Shown in pieces: positions 20,738 to 30,476 of a stretch of DNA of 64,000 nt. The position numbers were made by a program, and so were the translations under genes. The notes below the pieces were generated by a model that had not been told where the DNA came from, did no database searches, and saw only the letters and a list, made by a program, of their open reading frames with translations. The DNA comes from Aurantiacibacter luteus (GTDB lineage Bacteria > Pseudomonadota > Alphaproteobacteria > Sphingomonadales > Sphingomonadaceae): the NCBI RefSeq assembly GCF_001010945.1, contig NZ_LBHB01000001.1:1178001-1242000 (forward strand). The letters run 5' to 3'. The first letter of the stretch is position 1. Each line of letters starts with the position of its first letter.

Positions 20738-21532
20738 TTACTCCGCGATCGCCGCGGCGTCGGCTTCCGCCTCGACCGCGCTCGCCCCGCCGCGGCCGAG
20801 CAGGTCGGCGACCTTCTTGCCGCGACGCTGGGCCACCGACTTCGGCGACGACTGGTTGACCAGCGCGTCGAAAGTGGCGCGGATCATGTTGTAGGGGTTG
20901 CTGGTGCCGATCGACTTGGTGACCACGTCGTGGACGCCGAGGCTCTCGAACACGGCACGCATCGGTCCGCCGGCGATGATGCCGGTACCCGCCGGGGCCG
21001 AACGCACGTTCACCCGGCCGGCGCCGAAGTGGCCCTTGCCGTCGTGGTGCAGCGTACGACCGTCCTTCAGGGGGACGCGGATCATCTTCTTCTTCGCAGC
21101 GGCGGTGGCCTTGTTGATGGCTTCCGGCACTTCGCGGGCCTTGCCGTGGCCGAAACCCACCCGGCCCTTGCCGTCACCCACTACGACCAGCGCGGCGAAA
21201 CCGAAGCGCTTGCCGCCCTTCACCACCTTGGCGACGCGGTTGATGTGGACGAGCTTCTCGATCAGCTCCTCGCCGCCGTCGTCGTCGCGGTTGCCGCCAC
21301 GACGATCGTCGCGGCCACGGCCACGGCCACGGCCATCACGGTTGCCGTCGCGGCCGCCACGGTTGCCGTCGCGGCCGCCGCGGCTGTTGCCACGCGCTTC
21401 GCGCGGGTTGCCGTCACCCGCCTGCGCGGGATCCTGGTTGATCGAGGCCTCGGTCTCGGACGTGGTCGGCGTCGGGGTCGAGCCCGCGTTGTCCACCACG
21501 GTTTCGTTGGTGTTGTTTTCGTCGGCCATCAT
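20738..21532 (-). CDS. rpsE: 30S ribosomal protein S5 (uS5) with long RG-rich N-terminus
   Basis: 264 residues against about 165 in E. coli. The conserved S5 part starts near residue 88 ([23 protein letters not shown]) and includes the KIGTSNPYN-like [18 protein letters not shown]. The first 85 residues are acidic, then Arg/Gly/Asp repeats ([22 protein letters not shown]). Two tandem ATGs start the gene, overlapping the rplR stop. Extended S5 termini occur in this lineage; the repeats here are extreme. Confidence 0.96.
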   Translation of the reverse strand: MMADENNTNETVVDNAGSTPTPTTSETEASINQDPAQAGDGNPREARGNSRGGRDGNRGGRDGNRDGRGRGRGRDDRRGGNRDDDGGEELIEKLVHINRVAKVVKGGKRFGFAALVVVGDGKGRVGFGHGKAREVPEAINKATAAAKKKMIRVPLKDGRTLHHDGKGHFGAGRVNVRSAPAGTGIIAGGPMRAVFESLGVHDVVTKSIGTSNPYNMIRATFDALVNQSSPKSVAQRRGKKVADLLGRGGASAVEAEADAAAIAE

Positions 21533-21876
21533 CAGAACTCCAGCCCGCCTTCGCGAGCGGCATCGGCCAGCGCCTTGACGCGGCCATGGAACAGGAACCC
21601 GCCGCGATCGAACACGACGGTCTTCACGCCGGCCTTGGTGGCGGCGGCTGCGATATCCTTGCCCACCTTCGCGGCGGCATCGACATTGGCACCCGACGTG
21701 TCGGAGCCAAGGGTATTGGCCGCGGCGATCGTGCGGCCGTCGACATCGTCGATGACCTGCGCGTAGATGTGCTTGCCGGTGCGGTGCACGGACAGGCGGG
21801 GCTTGCCGCCCGCACGCTTGCGCAGCGCGGTCCGCACGCGGCGGCGACGGCGTTCAAAGAGAGAGAGCTTTGCCAT
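21532..21876 (-). CDS. rplR: 50S ribosomal protein L18 (uL18)
   Basis: 114 residues beginning [20 protein letters not shown] with the 5S rRNA-binding core [21 protein letters not shown] and the C-terminal [29 protein letters not shown]. It lies between rplF and rpsE, its stop overlapping the rpsE start. Confidence 0.97.
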   Translation of the reverse strand: MAKLSLFERRRRRVRTALRKRAGGKPRLSVHRTGKHIYAQVIDDVDGRTIAAANTLGSDTSGANVDAAAKVGKDIAAAATKAGVKTVVFDRGGFLFHGRVKALADAAREGGLEF

Positions 21877-21877
21877 C

Positions 21878-22411
21878 TTACTTCTTCTTCCCTTCCTTGC
21901 GGAAGATAAACTCGCCGCGATACCGCACGCCCTTGCCCTTGTAGGGTTCGGGCTTGCGCCATTCGCGAACCTCGGCAGCGAACTGGCCGACCTTCTGCTT
22001 GTCGATGCCGGAGATCTCGATCGTGGTCTGATCGGGGGTCTTCACCTCGAGGCCCTCGGGCACGGTGAGGTCGACATCGTGGCTGAAGCCGAGCTGCAGC
22101 TTCAGGGACTTGCCCTGGGCCTGCGCACGGTAGCCGACGCCGGTGATGTTCAGCACCTTTTGGAAGCCGTCGGTGACGCCTTCGACCAGGTTGGACACCA
22201 GCGTGCGCTGCATGCCCCAGAACTGCCGGGCGGCGGTCGTCTTGTTGGCCGGCTGCACCGAGATCTGGCCGTCCTCGATCGAATAGTCGATGAGGTCGGA
22301 CGTGCTCATCGAGAGCTCGCCCTTGGGGCCCTTCACGGTGAGGGTGCCATTGTCGATCTTGGCGGTCACTCCGTTGGGGAGCTCCACCGGACGTTTGCCG
22401 ATGCGGCTCAT
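21878..22411 (-). CDS. rplF: 50S ribosomal protein L6 (uL6)
   Basis: 177 residues, [15 protein letters not shown] start and the C-terminal rRNA-binding motif [24 protein letters not shown]. It starts within the rpsH stop (TGATG overlap), which implies translational coupling. Confidence 0.98.
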   Translation of the reverse strand: MSRIGKRPVELPNGVTAKIDNGTLTVKGPKGELSMSTSDLIDYSIEDGQISVQPANKTTAARQFWGMQRTLVSNLVEGVTDGFQKVLNITGVGYRAQAQGKSLKLQLGFSHDVDLTVPEGLEVKTPDQTTIEISGIDKQKVGQFAAEVREWRKPEPYKGKGVRYRGEFIFRKEGKKK

Positions 22412-22806
22412 CAGAACACCTCCGCCAGCACTTCGCCGCCGACGTTGTCGTTGCGCGCTTCGTTGTCCGAGAGCACGCCCTTCGGCGTCGAGACGATGGT
22501 GATGCCCAGGCCGTTGCGAACCGTCGGCAGCTCCTTCGAGCCCGAATAGACGCGGCGACCCGGACGCGAGACGCGGGCGATGTGCTTGATCGCCGGTTCG
22601 CCTTCGAAATACTTCAGCTCAATGCGCAGCGCCTTGTGCTTGCCGGTGGTGTCCTCGGAAAAGCCACGGATGTAGCCTTCGCGCTGGAGCACCTCGAGCA
22701 CGTTTGCACGCAGACGCGACGCGGGCGAGAGGACGGAATCCTTCTTTGCCTGCTGGCCGTTGCGGATGCGGGTGAGCATGTCACCCAGGGGATCGGTCAT
22801 TGCCAT
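22411..22806 (-). CDS. rpsH: 30S ribosomal protein S8 (uS8)
   Basis: 131 residues with [56 protein letters not shown] and the C-terminal GGEVLAEVF. It binds the central domain of 16S rRNA; in E. coli it represses the spc operon. Two ATGs two codons apart are possible starts. Confidence 0.98.
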   Translation of the reverse strand: MAMTDPLGDMLTRIRNGQQAKKDSVLSPASRLRANVLEVLQREGYIRGFSEDTTGKHKALRIELKYFEGEPAIKHIARVSRPGRRVYSGSKELPTVRNGLGITIVSTPKGVLSDNEARNDNVGGEVLAEVF

Positions 22807-22819
22807 CCTTGGATACTCC

Positions 22820-23125
22820 TCACCAGCTCGACTTGGTCAGGCCCGGAATCAGGCCCTTGTTGCCGAGGTTGCGCAGCTCGATGCGGTTGACGCCGAACTT
22901 GCGATAGTAACCGCGCGGGCGGCCGGTGGTGTTGCAGCGGTTGCGCACCCGGGTGGGGTTCGCGTTGCGCGGCAGCTCGGCCAGCTTGAGGCGCGCCATA
23001 AGACGTTCGGTGTCGTCGAGCGACTCGTCGTCGGCAATCGCTTTCAGCTTCGCGTACTTGGCCGCGTACTTCTTCACGAGAGCCTTGCGCTTCTCGTTCT
23101 TGTTGATGGAACTCAGTTTCGCCAT
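22820..23125 (-). CDS. rpsN: 30S ribosomal protein S14 (uS14), zinc-independent form
   Basis: 101 residues, [24 protein letters not shown] and [26 protein letters not shown]. The long C- form lacks the CxxC pairs of zinc-type S14, which is usual for this class. Placed between rplE and rpsH. Confidence 0.98.
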   Translation of the reverse strand: MAKLSSINKNEKRKALVKKYAAKYAKLKAIADDESLDDTERLMARLKLAELPRNANPTRVRNRCNTTGRPRGYYRKFGVNRIELRNLGNKGLIPGLTKSSW

Positions 23126-23150
23126 TGGACTTAAGCTCTCCTAGTGCGGC

Positions 23151-23735
23151 TTACGCCGCAGCCTTTTCTTCATCGGCCGACTGCTCGACCGGGAACGGGA
23201 AACCGAAGAGGCGGAGCAGCTCGCGCGCTTCCTCGTCGGTCTTGGCGGTGGTGGTGACGATGATGTCCATGCCACGCACCTTCTCGATCTTGTCGTAGCT
23301 GATCTCGGGAAAGATGATCTGCTCCTTGATGCCCATGGCGTAGTTGCCATTGCCATCGAACGACTTGGGGTTGAGGCCACGGAAATCTCGGATGCGCGGC
23401 ATCGCGATGGTCACCAGGCGATCGAGGAATTCGTACATCCGGTCGCGGCGCAGGGTGACCTTGGCACCGATCGGCATGCCTTCACGCAGCTTGAACTGCG
23501 CGATCGACTTCTTCGCCTTGGTGATCACCGGCTTCTGGCCGGCGATAGCTTCCATTTCCTCGGCGGCCGTCTGGACCTTCTTCTTGTCCTGGCTCGCCTC
23601 GCCCACGCCCATGTTGAGCGTGATCTTGGACAGCTTGGGGACTTCCATCGCGTTCTTGTAACCGAACTTCTCGGTCATCGCCTTCGCGATTTCATCCGCA
23701 TAGCGCTGCTTCATGCGGGGGGTGTAATCAGCCAT
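23151..23735 (-). CDS. rplE: 50S ribosomal protein L5 (uL5)
   Basis: 194 residues with the core [39 protein letters not shown] and [23 protein letters not shown]. Contacts 5S rRNA and P-site tRNA. The start overlaps the end of rplX by 8 nt. A short acidic C-terminal tail follows the conserved LLRLFGFPF. Confidence 0.98.
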   Translation of the reverse strand: MADYTPRMKQRYADEIAKAMTEKFGYKNAMEVPKLSKITLNMGVGEASQDKKKVQTAAEEMEAIAGQKPVITKAKKSIAQFKLREGMPIGAKVTLRRDRMYEFLDRLVTIAMPRIRDFRGLNPKSFDGNGNYAMGIKEQIIFPEISYDKIEKVRGMDIIVTTTAKTDEEARELLRLFGFPFPVEQSADEEKAAA

Positions 23736-24045
23736 CGATGGTCTCCCCGGACTTCACGGCGACGCGCACCTTCTTGCCGTCCTTGATTTCGAAACGGACG
23801 CGGGTGGGCTTGCCGTCCTTGTCGGCGACGGCGACGTTGCTGATCGCCATCGGGGCAGGAACGCGGTCGATACCGCCCTGCGGGTTGGTCTGGCTCGGCT
23901 TGCGGTGACGGGTCATCACGTTGATGCCTTCCACCACAACCTTGCCGTCCTTCGGCATCACGGCCTGGACGGTGCCGGTCTGGCCCTTGTCCTTGCCGGT
24001 CAGCACGACGACGGTGTCGCCCTTCTTGATCTTCGCAGCAGCCAT
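23728..24045 (-). CDS. rplX: 50S ribosomal protein L24 (uL24)
   Basis: 105 residues from the ATG at 24045 ([21 protein letters not shown]), a KOW motif at about 6-33, then [14 protein letters not shown]. The longer open frame upstream is a shadow of rplN. The start overlaps the rplN stop (TGATG). Assembly-initiator protein of the large subunit. Confidence 0.97.
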   Translation of the reverse strand: MAAAKIKKGDTVVVLTGKDKGQTGTVQAVMPKDGKVVVEGINVMTRHRKPSQTNPQGGIDRVPAPMAISNVAVADKDGKPTRVRFEIKDGKKVRVAVKSGETIDG

Positions 24046-24413
24046 CACAGCACCTCCGGAGCGAGCGAGATGATCTTCATGAAGCCCTTGCCGCGCAGTT
24101 CGCGCACGACCGGGCCAAAGATACGGGTGCCGATCGGCTCCTCGTTCTTGTTCACCAGCACCGCGGCATTGCTGTCGAAGCGGATCACGCTGCCGTCGGG
24201 ACGACGAACGTCCTTGCGGGTGCGCACGATCACGGCGCGGTGAACGTCGCCCTTCTTCACCTTGGCACGCGGCTGGGCTTCCTTGACGGAAACCACGATC
24301 ACGTCCCCGACACTCGCGGTCCGACGCTTCGAGCCACCCAGCACCTTGATGCACTGGACGCGCTTGGCGCCGCTGTTGTCCGCGACGTCGAGATTGGATT
24401 GCATCTGGATCAT
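24045..24413 (-). CDS. rplN: 50S ribosomal protein L14 (uL14)
   Basis: 122 residues, [27 protein letters not shown] start, [21 protein letters not shown], and the C-terminal [19 protein letters not shown]. Family length and gene order are exact. A 70-nt spacer separates it from rpsQ. Confidence 0.98.
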   Translation of the reverse strand: MIQMQSNLDVADNSGAKRVQCIKVLGGSKRRTASVGDVIVVSVKEAQPRAKVKKGDVHRAVIVRTRKDVRRPDGSVIRFDSNAAVLVNKNEEPIGTRIFGPVVRELRGKGFMKIISLAPEVL

Positions 24414-24483
24414 CGATCCGGTTCCTTCTCACTTGGCTTTCCGGGACCGGCCGCCTGGCCTGCCCGGGAGTTCCGAAAACGTC

Positions 24484-24870
24484 TTACTCGGCGTCCGCTT
24501 CGACCTTGTCGGTCTTGGCGTCGTCGCTCTTCTTGGTCGCCGCCTTCTTGGCAGCTTCCTTCTTCTCTTCCGGAGCACCGGTCGGCTTGGCTTCCTTCAC
24601 GTCGAGTTCGGCCTCGACCTCGGTGCCCTTGCTCGCCCGCAGACGGTCGATGACCGCCCAGGTCTTGGTCTTGGAGATCGGCCGCGTCTCTTCGATGCGG
24701 ACGGTATCGCCAACGACGTACTCGTTGCTCTCGTCGTGCGCGTGATACTTCTTCGAACGCTTGATGATCTTCCCGTAGAGCGGGTGCTTCACGCGGCGTT
24801 CGACCTTCACGGTCACGGTCTTGTCGGTCTTGTCGGAGGTGACGACACCGGTCAGGATACGCTTCGGCAT
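24484..24870 (-). CDS. rpsQ: 30S ribosomal protein S17 (uS17) with C-terminal extension
   Basis: 128 residues. The OB-fold core ends near residue 85 ([55 protein letters not shown]). The last 40 residues are a charged Lys/Ala/Glu/Asp tail ([20 protein letters not shown]) not present in E. coli S17. It is located between rpmC and rplN. Confidence 0.97.
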   Translation of the reverse strand: MPKRILTGVVTSDKTDKTVTVKVERRVKHPLYGKIIKRSKKYHAHDESNEYVVGDTVRIEETRPISKTKTWAVIDRLRASKGTEVEAELDVKEAKPTGAPEEKKEAAKKAATKKSDDAKTDKVEADAE

Positions 24871-24879
24871 GGTAATTCC

Positions 24880-25110
24880 TTACGCCTTGCTCGCTTCGCG
24901 GGTGCGTTCACCCTGAAGCGTCTTGATCTGGGCGATCTCGCGGCGGACCTCACGCACCCGGGCCGATCGCTCGAGCTGGTTGGTCGCGGCCTGGAAGCGC
25001 AGGTTGAACTGCTCCTTCTTCAGCATCACGAGGTTCTCGGCGAGCTGGTCATCGCTCTTGGTGCGAAGATCTTCCATCTTGCCGGTCTTCTTCTGGTCCT
25101 TCTTGGCCAT
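24880..25110 (-). CDS. rpmC: 50S ribosomal protein L29 (uL29)
   Basis: 76 residues with [36 protein letters not shown] and [15 protein letters not shown]. The N-terminal [11 protein letters not shown] adds 11 residues before a second Met, which is the position homologues usually start; both starts are possible. Sits 2 nt from rplP. Confidence 0.96.
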   Translation of the reverse strand: MAKKDQKKTGKMEDLRTKSDDQLAENLVMLKKEQFNLRFQAATNQLERSARVREVRREIAQIKTLQGERTREASKA

Positions 25111-25112
25111 CG

Positions 25113-25544
25113 TCAGGCTCCCAGGTGCGAGGTGTCACCCAGGCGGGCGACGACCTTGGTCTTGATCGGCAGCTTCATCGCGGCGCGCTGGAACGCTTCC
25201 GCGGCGAGCGGGCCGGGCACGCCGTCGAGCTCGAACAGGATCCGGCCCGGCTTAACGCGGGCGGCCCAGTATTCGATCGAGCCCTTGCCCTTGCCCTGGC
25301 GGACTTCGGCGGGCTTCTTCGACACCGGCAGGTCGGGGAACACGCGGATCCACAGACGCCCCTGGCGCTTGATGTGACGCGTGATCGCACGGCGCGCGGC
25401 CTCGATCTGGCGAGCGGTGATGCGCTCGGGTTCCATGGCCTTGAGGCCGTAGGAGCCGAAGTTCAGGTCCGTACCGCCCTTGGCAACGCCATGGATCTTG
25501 CCCTTGAAGGCCTTGCGGTACTTGGTCTTTTTCGGTTGCAGCAT
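25113..25544 (-). CDS. rplP: 50S ribosomal protein L16 (uL16)
   Basis: 143 residues, [58 protein letters not shown] and the C-terminal [14 protein letters not shown]. Organises the A-site region. Standard order rpsC-rplP-rpmC. Confidence 0.98.
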   Translation of the reverse strand: MLQPKKTKYRKAFKGKIHGVAKGGTDLNFGSYGLKAMEPERITARQIEAARRAITRHIKRQGRLWIRVFPDLPVSKKPAEVRQGKGKGSIEYWAARVKPGRILFELDGVPGPLAAEAFQRAAMKLPIKTKVVARLGDTSHLGA

Positions 25545-25566
25545 GGTTTTTTCCTAAATCCTGCAA

Positions 25567-26262
25567 TCAGCGCGCGGGGCGCACGCCCGAGGTCTGCGCT
25601 TCCATCATGAGACGGTCCTGCGCCATCGGGTCGTGGGCGTAGATCTCGCCCTTGAAGATCCAGCACTTGATGCCGATTACACCATAGGCGGTCAGCGCCT
25701 CGGCTTCGGCGTAGTCGACGTTGGCGCGCAGCGTGTGCAGCGGCACGCGGCCTTCGCGATACTGCTCGGTACGGGCGATTTCGGCACCGCCCAGGCGGCC
25801 ACCGCACATCACCTTGATGCCCTCGGCGCCAAGACGCATGGCCGACTGCATCGCGCGCTTCATGGCACGGCGGAAGGCGACACGGCGGACCAGCTGATCG
25901 GCGATGCCCTGGGCGACGAGCTTGGCATCGATTTCCGGCTTGCGGATTTCGACGATGTTCAGCTTGACGTCGCTGTCGGTCATCGTGGCCAGCTTGGCGC
26001 GCAGCTTCTCGATGTCGGCGCCCTTTTTGCCGATGATCACGCCGGGGCGCGCGGCATAGATGGACACGCGGCACAGCTTGGCCGGACGCTCGATCACCAC
26101 CTTCGAGATCGCCGCCTGCGGCAGGGCCTCGGTGATGTACTTGCGGATGATGATGTCTTCCTTGAGCAGCTTGGCATATTCGCCGCCCTCGGCGTACCAC
26201 CGGCTGTCCCAGGTACGGTTGATCTGCAGGCGCAGACCGATCGGATTGCTCTTGTGACCCAT
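25567..26262 (-). CDS. rpsC: 30S ribosomal protein S3 (uS3)
   Basis: 231 residues from the ATG at 26262 ([29 protein letters not shown]). KH domain with [18 protein letters not shown], then [26 protein letters not shown] and [16 protein letters not shown]. The apparent longer N-terminus is rplV read in another frame. Confidence 0.98.
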   Translation of the reverse strand: MGHKSNPIGLRLQINRTWDSRWYAEGGEYAKLLKEDIIIRKYITEALPQAAISKVVIERPAKLCRVSIYAARPGVIIGKKGADIEKLRAKLATMTDSDVKLNIVEIRKPEIDAKLVAQGIADQLVRRVAFRRAMKRAMQSAMRLGAEGIKVMCGGRLGGAEIARTEQYREGRVPLHTLRANVDYAEAEALTAYGVIGIKCWIFKGEIYAHDPMAQDRLMMEAQTSGVRPAR

Positions 26263-26263
26263 C

Positions 26264-26641
26264 TTACGCCTCTTCCTGCTCGCGGACGACGATCCGCAGC
26301 CGGCTGAACGGCTTGAGGATACGCGTGGACTTGCCACGGCCGCGCGTCGCGAACCGCTTCATGGTGATCGACTTGCCGACCGAGGCCTCGGCGACGACGA
26401 GCGCGTCGACGTCGAGATCGTGGTTGTTCTCGGCATTGGCGATGGCCGAGGCCAGCACCTTCTTGGCGTCGCGAGCCATGGCGCGCTTGGAGAAGGAGAG
26501 GATGTTCATCGCCTCTTCCGCCTTCTTGCCGCGGATCAGCGCCGCCACGAGGTTCAGCTTCTGCGCCGAACCACGGATGGTGGTGCCGACGGCCAGCGCC
26601 TCGTTCTCGCCTACGCGACGGGGGGACTTCGCCTTGCCCAT
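26264..26641 (-). CDS. rplV: 50S ribosomal protein L22 (uL22)
   Basis: 125 residues, [32 protein letters not shown] core and the tip loop [28 protein letters not shown] that lines the exit tunnel. The start overlaps the rpsS stop by one base (TAATG). Confidence 0.98.
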   Translation of the reverse strand: MGKAKSPRRVGENEALAVGTTIRGSAQKLNLVAALIRGKKAEEAMNILSFSKRAMARDAKKVLASAIANAENNHDLDVDALVVAEASVGKSITMKRFATRGRGKSTRILKPFSRLRIVVREQEEA

Positions 26642-26916
26642 TATCGCTTACCCTTCTTGTCGGCGGCGTGGCCGGGGAAGTTGCGCGTGGGCGCGAACTC
26701 GCCGAGCTTGTGGCCGACCATTTCCTCGCTGACCGACACGGGCACGAACTTCTGCCCGTTGTAGACGCTGAACGTCAGGCCGACGAAATCCGGCAGGATC
26801 GTCGAGCGACGCGACCAGGTCTTGATCGGCTTCGAATTGTTGGCATCCTGCGCTTCCTGCGCCTTCTTCAGAAGGTGCAGGTCGACGAACGGACCTTTCC
26901 AGACGGAGCGTGCCAT
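26641..26916 (-). CDS. rpsS: 30S ribosomal protein S19 (uS19)
   Basis: 91 residues, [50 protein letters not shown] and [25 protein letters not shown]. Family length exact. Confidence 0.98.
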   Translation of the reverse strand: MARSVWKGPFVDLHLLKKAQEAQDANNSKPIKTWSRRSTILPDFVGLTFSVYNGQKFVPVSVSEEMVGHKLGEFAPTRNFPGHAADKKGKR

Positions 26917-26922
26917 GCCGGG

Positions 26923-27759
26923 TTACCTCTTCTTCTTCGCGTGACGCGAACGGATGATCATCTTGTCCGTCTGCTTGTTGTTGCGGGTGCGGGCACCCTT
27001 GGTCGGCTTGCCCCACGGGGTGACCGGGTGACGACCGCCGCTGGTGCGGCCTTCGCCGCCGCCGTGCGGGTGGTCGACCGGGTTCTTGGCGACGCCGCGG
27101 GTCAGCGGCTTGACGCCCATGTGGCGCTTGCGACCGGCCTTGCCCAGGTTCTGGTTCTGGTTGTCCGGGTTCGAGACCGAGCCCACGGTGCCCATGCAGT
27201 CGGCGCGCAGGTAACGCTGCTCACCGCTGTTCAGGCGTACGATCACCATGCCGCGGTCACGGCCGACCAGCTGTACGTAGGTACCGGCCGAGCGGGCGAT
27301 CTGACCGCCCTTGCCCGGCTTCATCTCCACGTTGTGGATGATGGTGCCGACGGGCATCTGGCCCAGCAGCATCGCGTTGCCCGGCTTGGTGTCGACCTTC
27401 TCGCCGGCCACGACCTTGTCGCCGGGGGCGAGGCGGTTGGGGGCGATGATGTAGGCCAACTCACCGTCGTCATACTTGACGAGCGCGATGAAGGCGGTGC
27501 GGTTGGGATCGTACTCGATCCGCTCCACGGTGCCTTCGACATCCCACTTGCGGCGCTTGAAGTCGATGTAACGATACTTCTGCTTGTTGCCGCCGCCCTT
27601 GCCGCGCGAGGTGACGTGGCCCTTGTTGTTGCGGCCGCCGGTCTTGCGCTTGCCTTCGGTCAGCGCCTTGACGGGGCCGCCCTTGTGCAGGCCGCTCTTG
27701 TCGACCAGGACCAGGGCGCGGCGCGCCGGGCTCGTCGGTTTGTAGTTCTTCAGTGCCAT
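26923..27759 (-). CDS. rplB: 50S ribosomal protein L2 (uL2)
   Basis: 278 residues, [24 protein letters not shown], with the C-terminal peptidyl-transferase-proximal motif [34 protein letters not shown]. The conserved His in the DHPHGGG loop is present. Confidence 0.98.
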   Translation of the reverse strand: MALKNYKPTSPARRALVLVDKSGLHKGGPVKALTEGKRKTGGRNNKGHVTSRGKGGGNKQKYRYIDFKRRKWDVEGTVERIEYDPNRTAFIALVKYDDGELAYIIAPNRLAPGDKVVAGEKVDTKPGNAMLLGQMPVGTIIHNVEMKPGKGGQIARSAGTYVQLVGRDRGMVIVRLNSGEQRYLRADCMGTVGSVSNPDNQNQNLGKAGRKRHMGVKPLTRGVAKNPVDHPHGGGEGRTSGGRHPVTPWGKPTKGARTRNNKQTDKMIIRSRHAKKKR

Positions 27760-27763
27760 GGGA

Positions 27764-28075
27764 TCAGCTCACGCCTTCGGTGATGTCAACCGACTGGCCT
27801 TCGGCCAGGGTGACGATCGCCTTCTTCATATCGGTGCGCTTGTAGGGCTTGCCCTTCCAGCGCTTCGACTTGCCCTTCACCACCATCGTGTTCACGCCCG
27901 CGACCTTGACGTCGTACAGCGCTTCCACGGCGGCCTTGATCTGCGGCTTGGTCGCATCGTTCGCCACCTTGAAGACGATCGCGTTGTTCTCGGACAGTAG
28001 CGTCGACTTCTCGGTGATGTGCGGGGCGCGGATCACGTCGTAGTGACGGGCGTCCATTTCCTGCTTCTTGGCCAT
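27764..28075 (-). CDS. rplW: 50S ribosomal protein L23 (uL23)
   Basis: 103 residues: [28 protein letters not shown] and [27 protein letters not shown]. Docking site for trigger factor and SRP at the tunnel exit. The start overlaps the rplD stop by one base. Confidence 0.98.
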   Translation of the reverse strand: MAKKQEMDARHYDVIRAPHITEKSTLLSENNAIVFKVANDATKPQIKAAVEALYDVKVAGVNTMVVKGKSKRWKGKPYKRTDMKKAIVTLAEGQSVDITEGVS

Positions 28076-28725
28076 TACTTAGCACCTCCGGCCGGGGCGA
28101 AACGCGCCTCCAGCTTTTCGATCGCGTCGGTGGTCAGCACCAGCGTGTCGTGGTTGAGGATGTCGTAGACGTTGGCGCCCATCGCCGGCAGCACGTTCAC
28201 GCCGCGCAGGTTGCGGGCGGACTTGGCGAAGCCGTCATCCACGCTCTCGCCGCCGATGACCAGCACCTTGCCGTTCCAGCCGTTCTTGTCGAAATGGCCC
28301 TTGAGCGCCTTGGTCTTGGCATCCTTCAGTTCGAGGCTGTCGACAATCACGAGACCGTCCTTAGCCTTGCTCGACAGGGCCATCTTCAGGCCGAGCGCGC
28401 GCACCTTCTTGTTGAGCTGCTGCTCGAAGTCGCGCTTGCGGGCACCGTGGGCCTTGCCGCCGCCGATGAAGATCGGAGCCGCGCGGTCGCCGTGGCGAGC
28501 CGTGCCGCCGCCCTTCTGGCGACCCCACTTCTTGCCCGTGCGGGCCACGTCCGAACGCTCGCGCGTCGGGCGGGCGGTGGCACGGCGGTTCTCGAGCTGC
28601 CAGGTGACGACGCGATGCAGGATGTCGGCACGCGGCTCGACACCGAACACGTCGTCGGCCAGTTCGACCTCCGAGCCCTTGCCCGAGACGGCGCTGCCGT
28701 CGATTTTCTGGACCTTGACCTTCAC
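28075..28725 (-). CDS. rplD: 50S ribosomal protein L4 (uL4)
   Basis: 216 residues: the tunnel loop [30 protein letters not shown], then [23 protein letters not shown] and [25 protein letters not shown]. In E. coli L4 also represses its own S10 operon through the leader, relevant to the hairpin before rpsJ here. Confidence 0.98.
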   Translation of the reverse strand: MKVKVQKIDGSAVSGKGSEVELADDVFGVEPRADILHRVVTWQLENRRATARPTRERSDVARTGKKWGRQKGGGTARHGDRAAPIFIGGGKAHGARKRDFEQQLNKKVRALGLKMALSSKAKDGLVIVDSLELKDAKTKALKGHFDKNGWNGKVLVIGGESVDDGFAKSARNLRGVNVLPAMGANVYDILNHDTLVLTTDAIEKLEARFAPAGGAK

Positions 28726-28727
28726 GA

Positions 28728-29597
28728 TCAGGACTCCTTGCTCTCGTCCGAGGCAGCGGTATCGCCACCTTCGGTCGCAGTGGTTTCGTCGTCGGCGCCG
28801 GCTTCCTGGGTCTTCAGCAGTTCTTCCTGCTGCTCGGCGGAAACCTGGGTCGTGACCTCGTGCTCGGCACCGCTCTCGACCAGACCGGGGGTCGCATCCT
28901 CGGTCTTCGTCTCGTCGGCGTTGCGGCGCATGGCGCCGGGGAAGGGCACGCCCTCGGGAAGCGGCAGCTTGACCGCGTCCTTGACCAGCAGCCAGCCGTT
29001 CTTCGAGCCGGGCACCGAGCCCTTGACGAAGATCAGGCCGCGGTCGGCATCGGTACGCACGACTTCCAGGTTCTGCTGGGTGCGCTGCTTGTCGCCCATG
29101 TGGCCGGCCATCTTCTTGTTCTTGAAGACCTTGCCCGGATCCTGGCGGTTACCGGTCGAACCGTGCGAACGGTGGCTGACCGAGACGCCGTGGGTGGCGC
29201 GCAGACCGCCGAAGCCCCAGCGCTTCATGGCGCCGGCAAAGCCCTTGCCGACGGTGTGGCCGGTGACGTCGACCATCTGGCCGGCGATGAAATGGTCCGC
29301 GGTAATCGTCGCGCCGACGGGAAGGAGGCCTTCCTCGTTATCGACGCGGAACTCGGCGACCTTCTGCTTCAGGCCGACTTCGGCTTTGGCGAAGGCTTCG
29401 CGCTGCGGCTTGTTGACGTTCTTGTGCTTCGCTTCGCCAGCGCCGAGCTGGACAGAGAAGTAGCCGTCGCGGTCGGCCGTGCGGTTTCCGGTGACCTGGC
29501 ACCCTTCCAGCGACAGGACGGTCACGGGAACGTGACGTCCGTCTTCCTGGAACAGGCGGGTCATCCCGACTTTCTTCGCGATCACGCCAGTGCGCAT
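28728..29597 (-). CDS. rplC: 50S ribosomal protein L3 (uL3) with acidic C-terminal tail
   Basis: 289 residues; the conserved protein ends near residue 222 ([13 protein letters not shown]). Signatures are [50 protein letters not shown] and [18 protein letters not shown]. The last 65 residues are an acidic low-complexity tail ([20 protein letters not shown]...DESKES) absent from E. coli L3. Confidence 0.97.
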   Translation of the reverse strand: MRTGVIAKKVGMTRLFQEDGRHVPVTVLSLEGCQVTGNRTADRDGYFSVQLGAGEAKHKNVNKPQREAFAKAEVGLKQKVAEFRVDNEEGLLPVGATITADHFIAGQMVDVTGHTVGKGFAGAMKRWGFGGLRATHGVSVSHRSHGSTGNRQDPGKVFKNKKMAGHMGDKQRTQQNLEVVRTDADRGLIFVKGSVPGSKNGWLLVKDAVKLPLPEGVPFPGAMRRNADETKTEDATPGLVESGAEHEVTTQVSAEQQEELLKTQEAGADDETTATEGGDTAASDESKES

Positions 29598-29674
29598 GAT
29601 CCATGCTCCTTACAGAGGCACCCGCGGGACCATCCCATGGGTGCGTGCTCCAGCCCTGGTTGTCATGCGAAGCC

Positions 29675-29776
29675 CCGTCCGGGCTGAATTGCCTTCCCGG
29701 AGGAAGGCGAGACGGGGAACGCAGCCCGGACGGTTGTCCGGCGGTATTCCTTGTGTCCCGGTGCTATGTCACCGGG
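29675..29776 (-). other. Structured RNA spacer between rpsJ and rplC
   Basis: The 242-nt spacer between rpsJ and rplC folds. An outer 11-bp stem (29675-29685 with 29723-29733, CCGTCCGGGCT arms) encloses a perfect 7-bp hairpin GCCTTCC/GGAAGGC (29691-29708, 4-nt loop). A separate 7-bp hairpin CCCGGTG/CACCGGG lies at 29757-29776. No T-run follows. Such a long structured gap inside the S10 operon suggests an RNA-level control or processing element. Confidence 0.5.
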
Positions 29777-29839
29777 CGCTGTCTTCACGGTCCCTGGCGG
29801 AACCGGTTTGCCCCGGAAGCTCCGGAGCGCGTCGCTCGC

Positions 29840-30151
<312 letters not shown>

Positions 30152-30198
30152 GTTCCAACTACCGATGCGAAAGAGCCAAATGACGGCCTGAACCGCCA

Positions 30199-30252
30199 CA
30201 AAACAAAAAGGCCCGCCCCGCTGCTGTCCGGTTTCCCGTCGCGGGCGGCCTT
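30199..30252 (-). terminator. Terminator-like hairpin in the rpsJ leader (possible attenuator)
   Basis: On the minus strand AAGGCCGCCC...GGGCGGGCCTT forms a GC-rich, slightly bulged stem (30208-30252) followed by TTTTTGTTTTG (to 30199). It ends 48 nt before the rpsJ start and lies downstream of the promoter candidate at 30312-30340, as an attenuator would. Confidence 0.7.
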
Positions 30253-30311
30253 CCCGTGAATTTCGTTTGCCGGGTGTCCGATGAATCACCGAATCCCCGT
30301 CTGTGGAGGCG

Positions 30312-30340
30312 CCTATACGGGGTGATCCCGCCGCTGACAA
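30312..30340 (-). promoter_or_regulatory. Candidate sigma-70 promoter of the S10 operon
   Basis: On the minus strand TTGTCA, 17 nt, TATAGG. The predicted start near 30305 gives a leader of about 150 nt before rpsJ that contains the terminator-like hairpin. Confidence 0.65.
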
Positions 30341-30406
30341 CCCCCGTTTCCGGGGATTTTCAGCTTCCCGGCCCGCCTGCTGCGACGCGCCGGAAAGGTG
30401 CTTCTA

Positions 30407-30449
30407 TAAAACGGCAAGGGCCCGCCCCTCGCATTGAGGAACGGGCCCT
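30407..30449 (-). terminator. Rho-independent terminator after tuf
   Basis: Minus strand: 8-bp AGGGCCCG/CGGGCCCT stem (30417-30424 with 30442-30449) with an inner CCTC/GAGG extension, then TTGCCGTTTTATAG. Located 28 nt after the tuf stop; it separates the str operon from the S10 promoter. Confidence 0.75.
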
Positions 30450-30476
30450 GACCTTACCTGCCCCGGAGGGCGGGAC

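Noticed and set aside
21286-21400. Tandem CGGCCACGG-type repeats
   Set aside because: They encode the RG repeats of S5; no array-like spacers.
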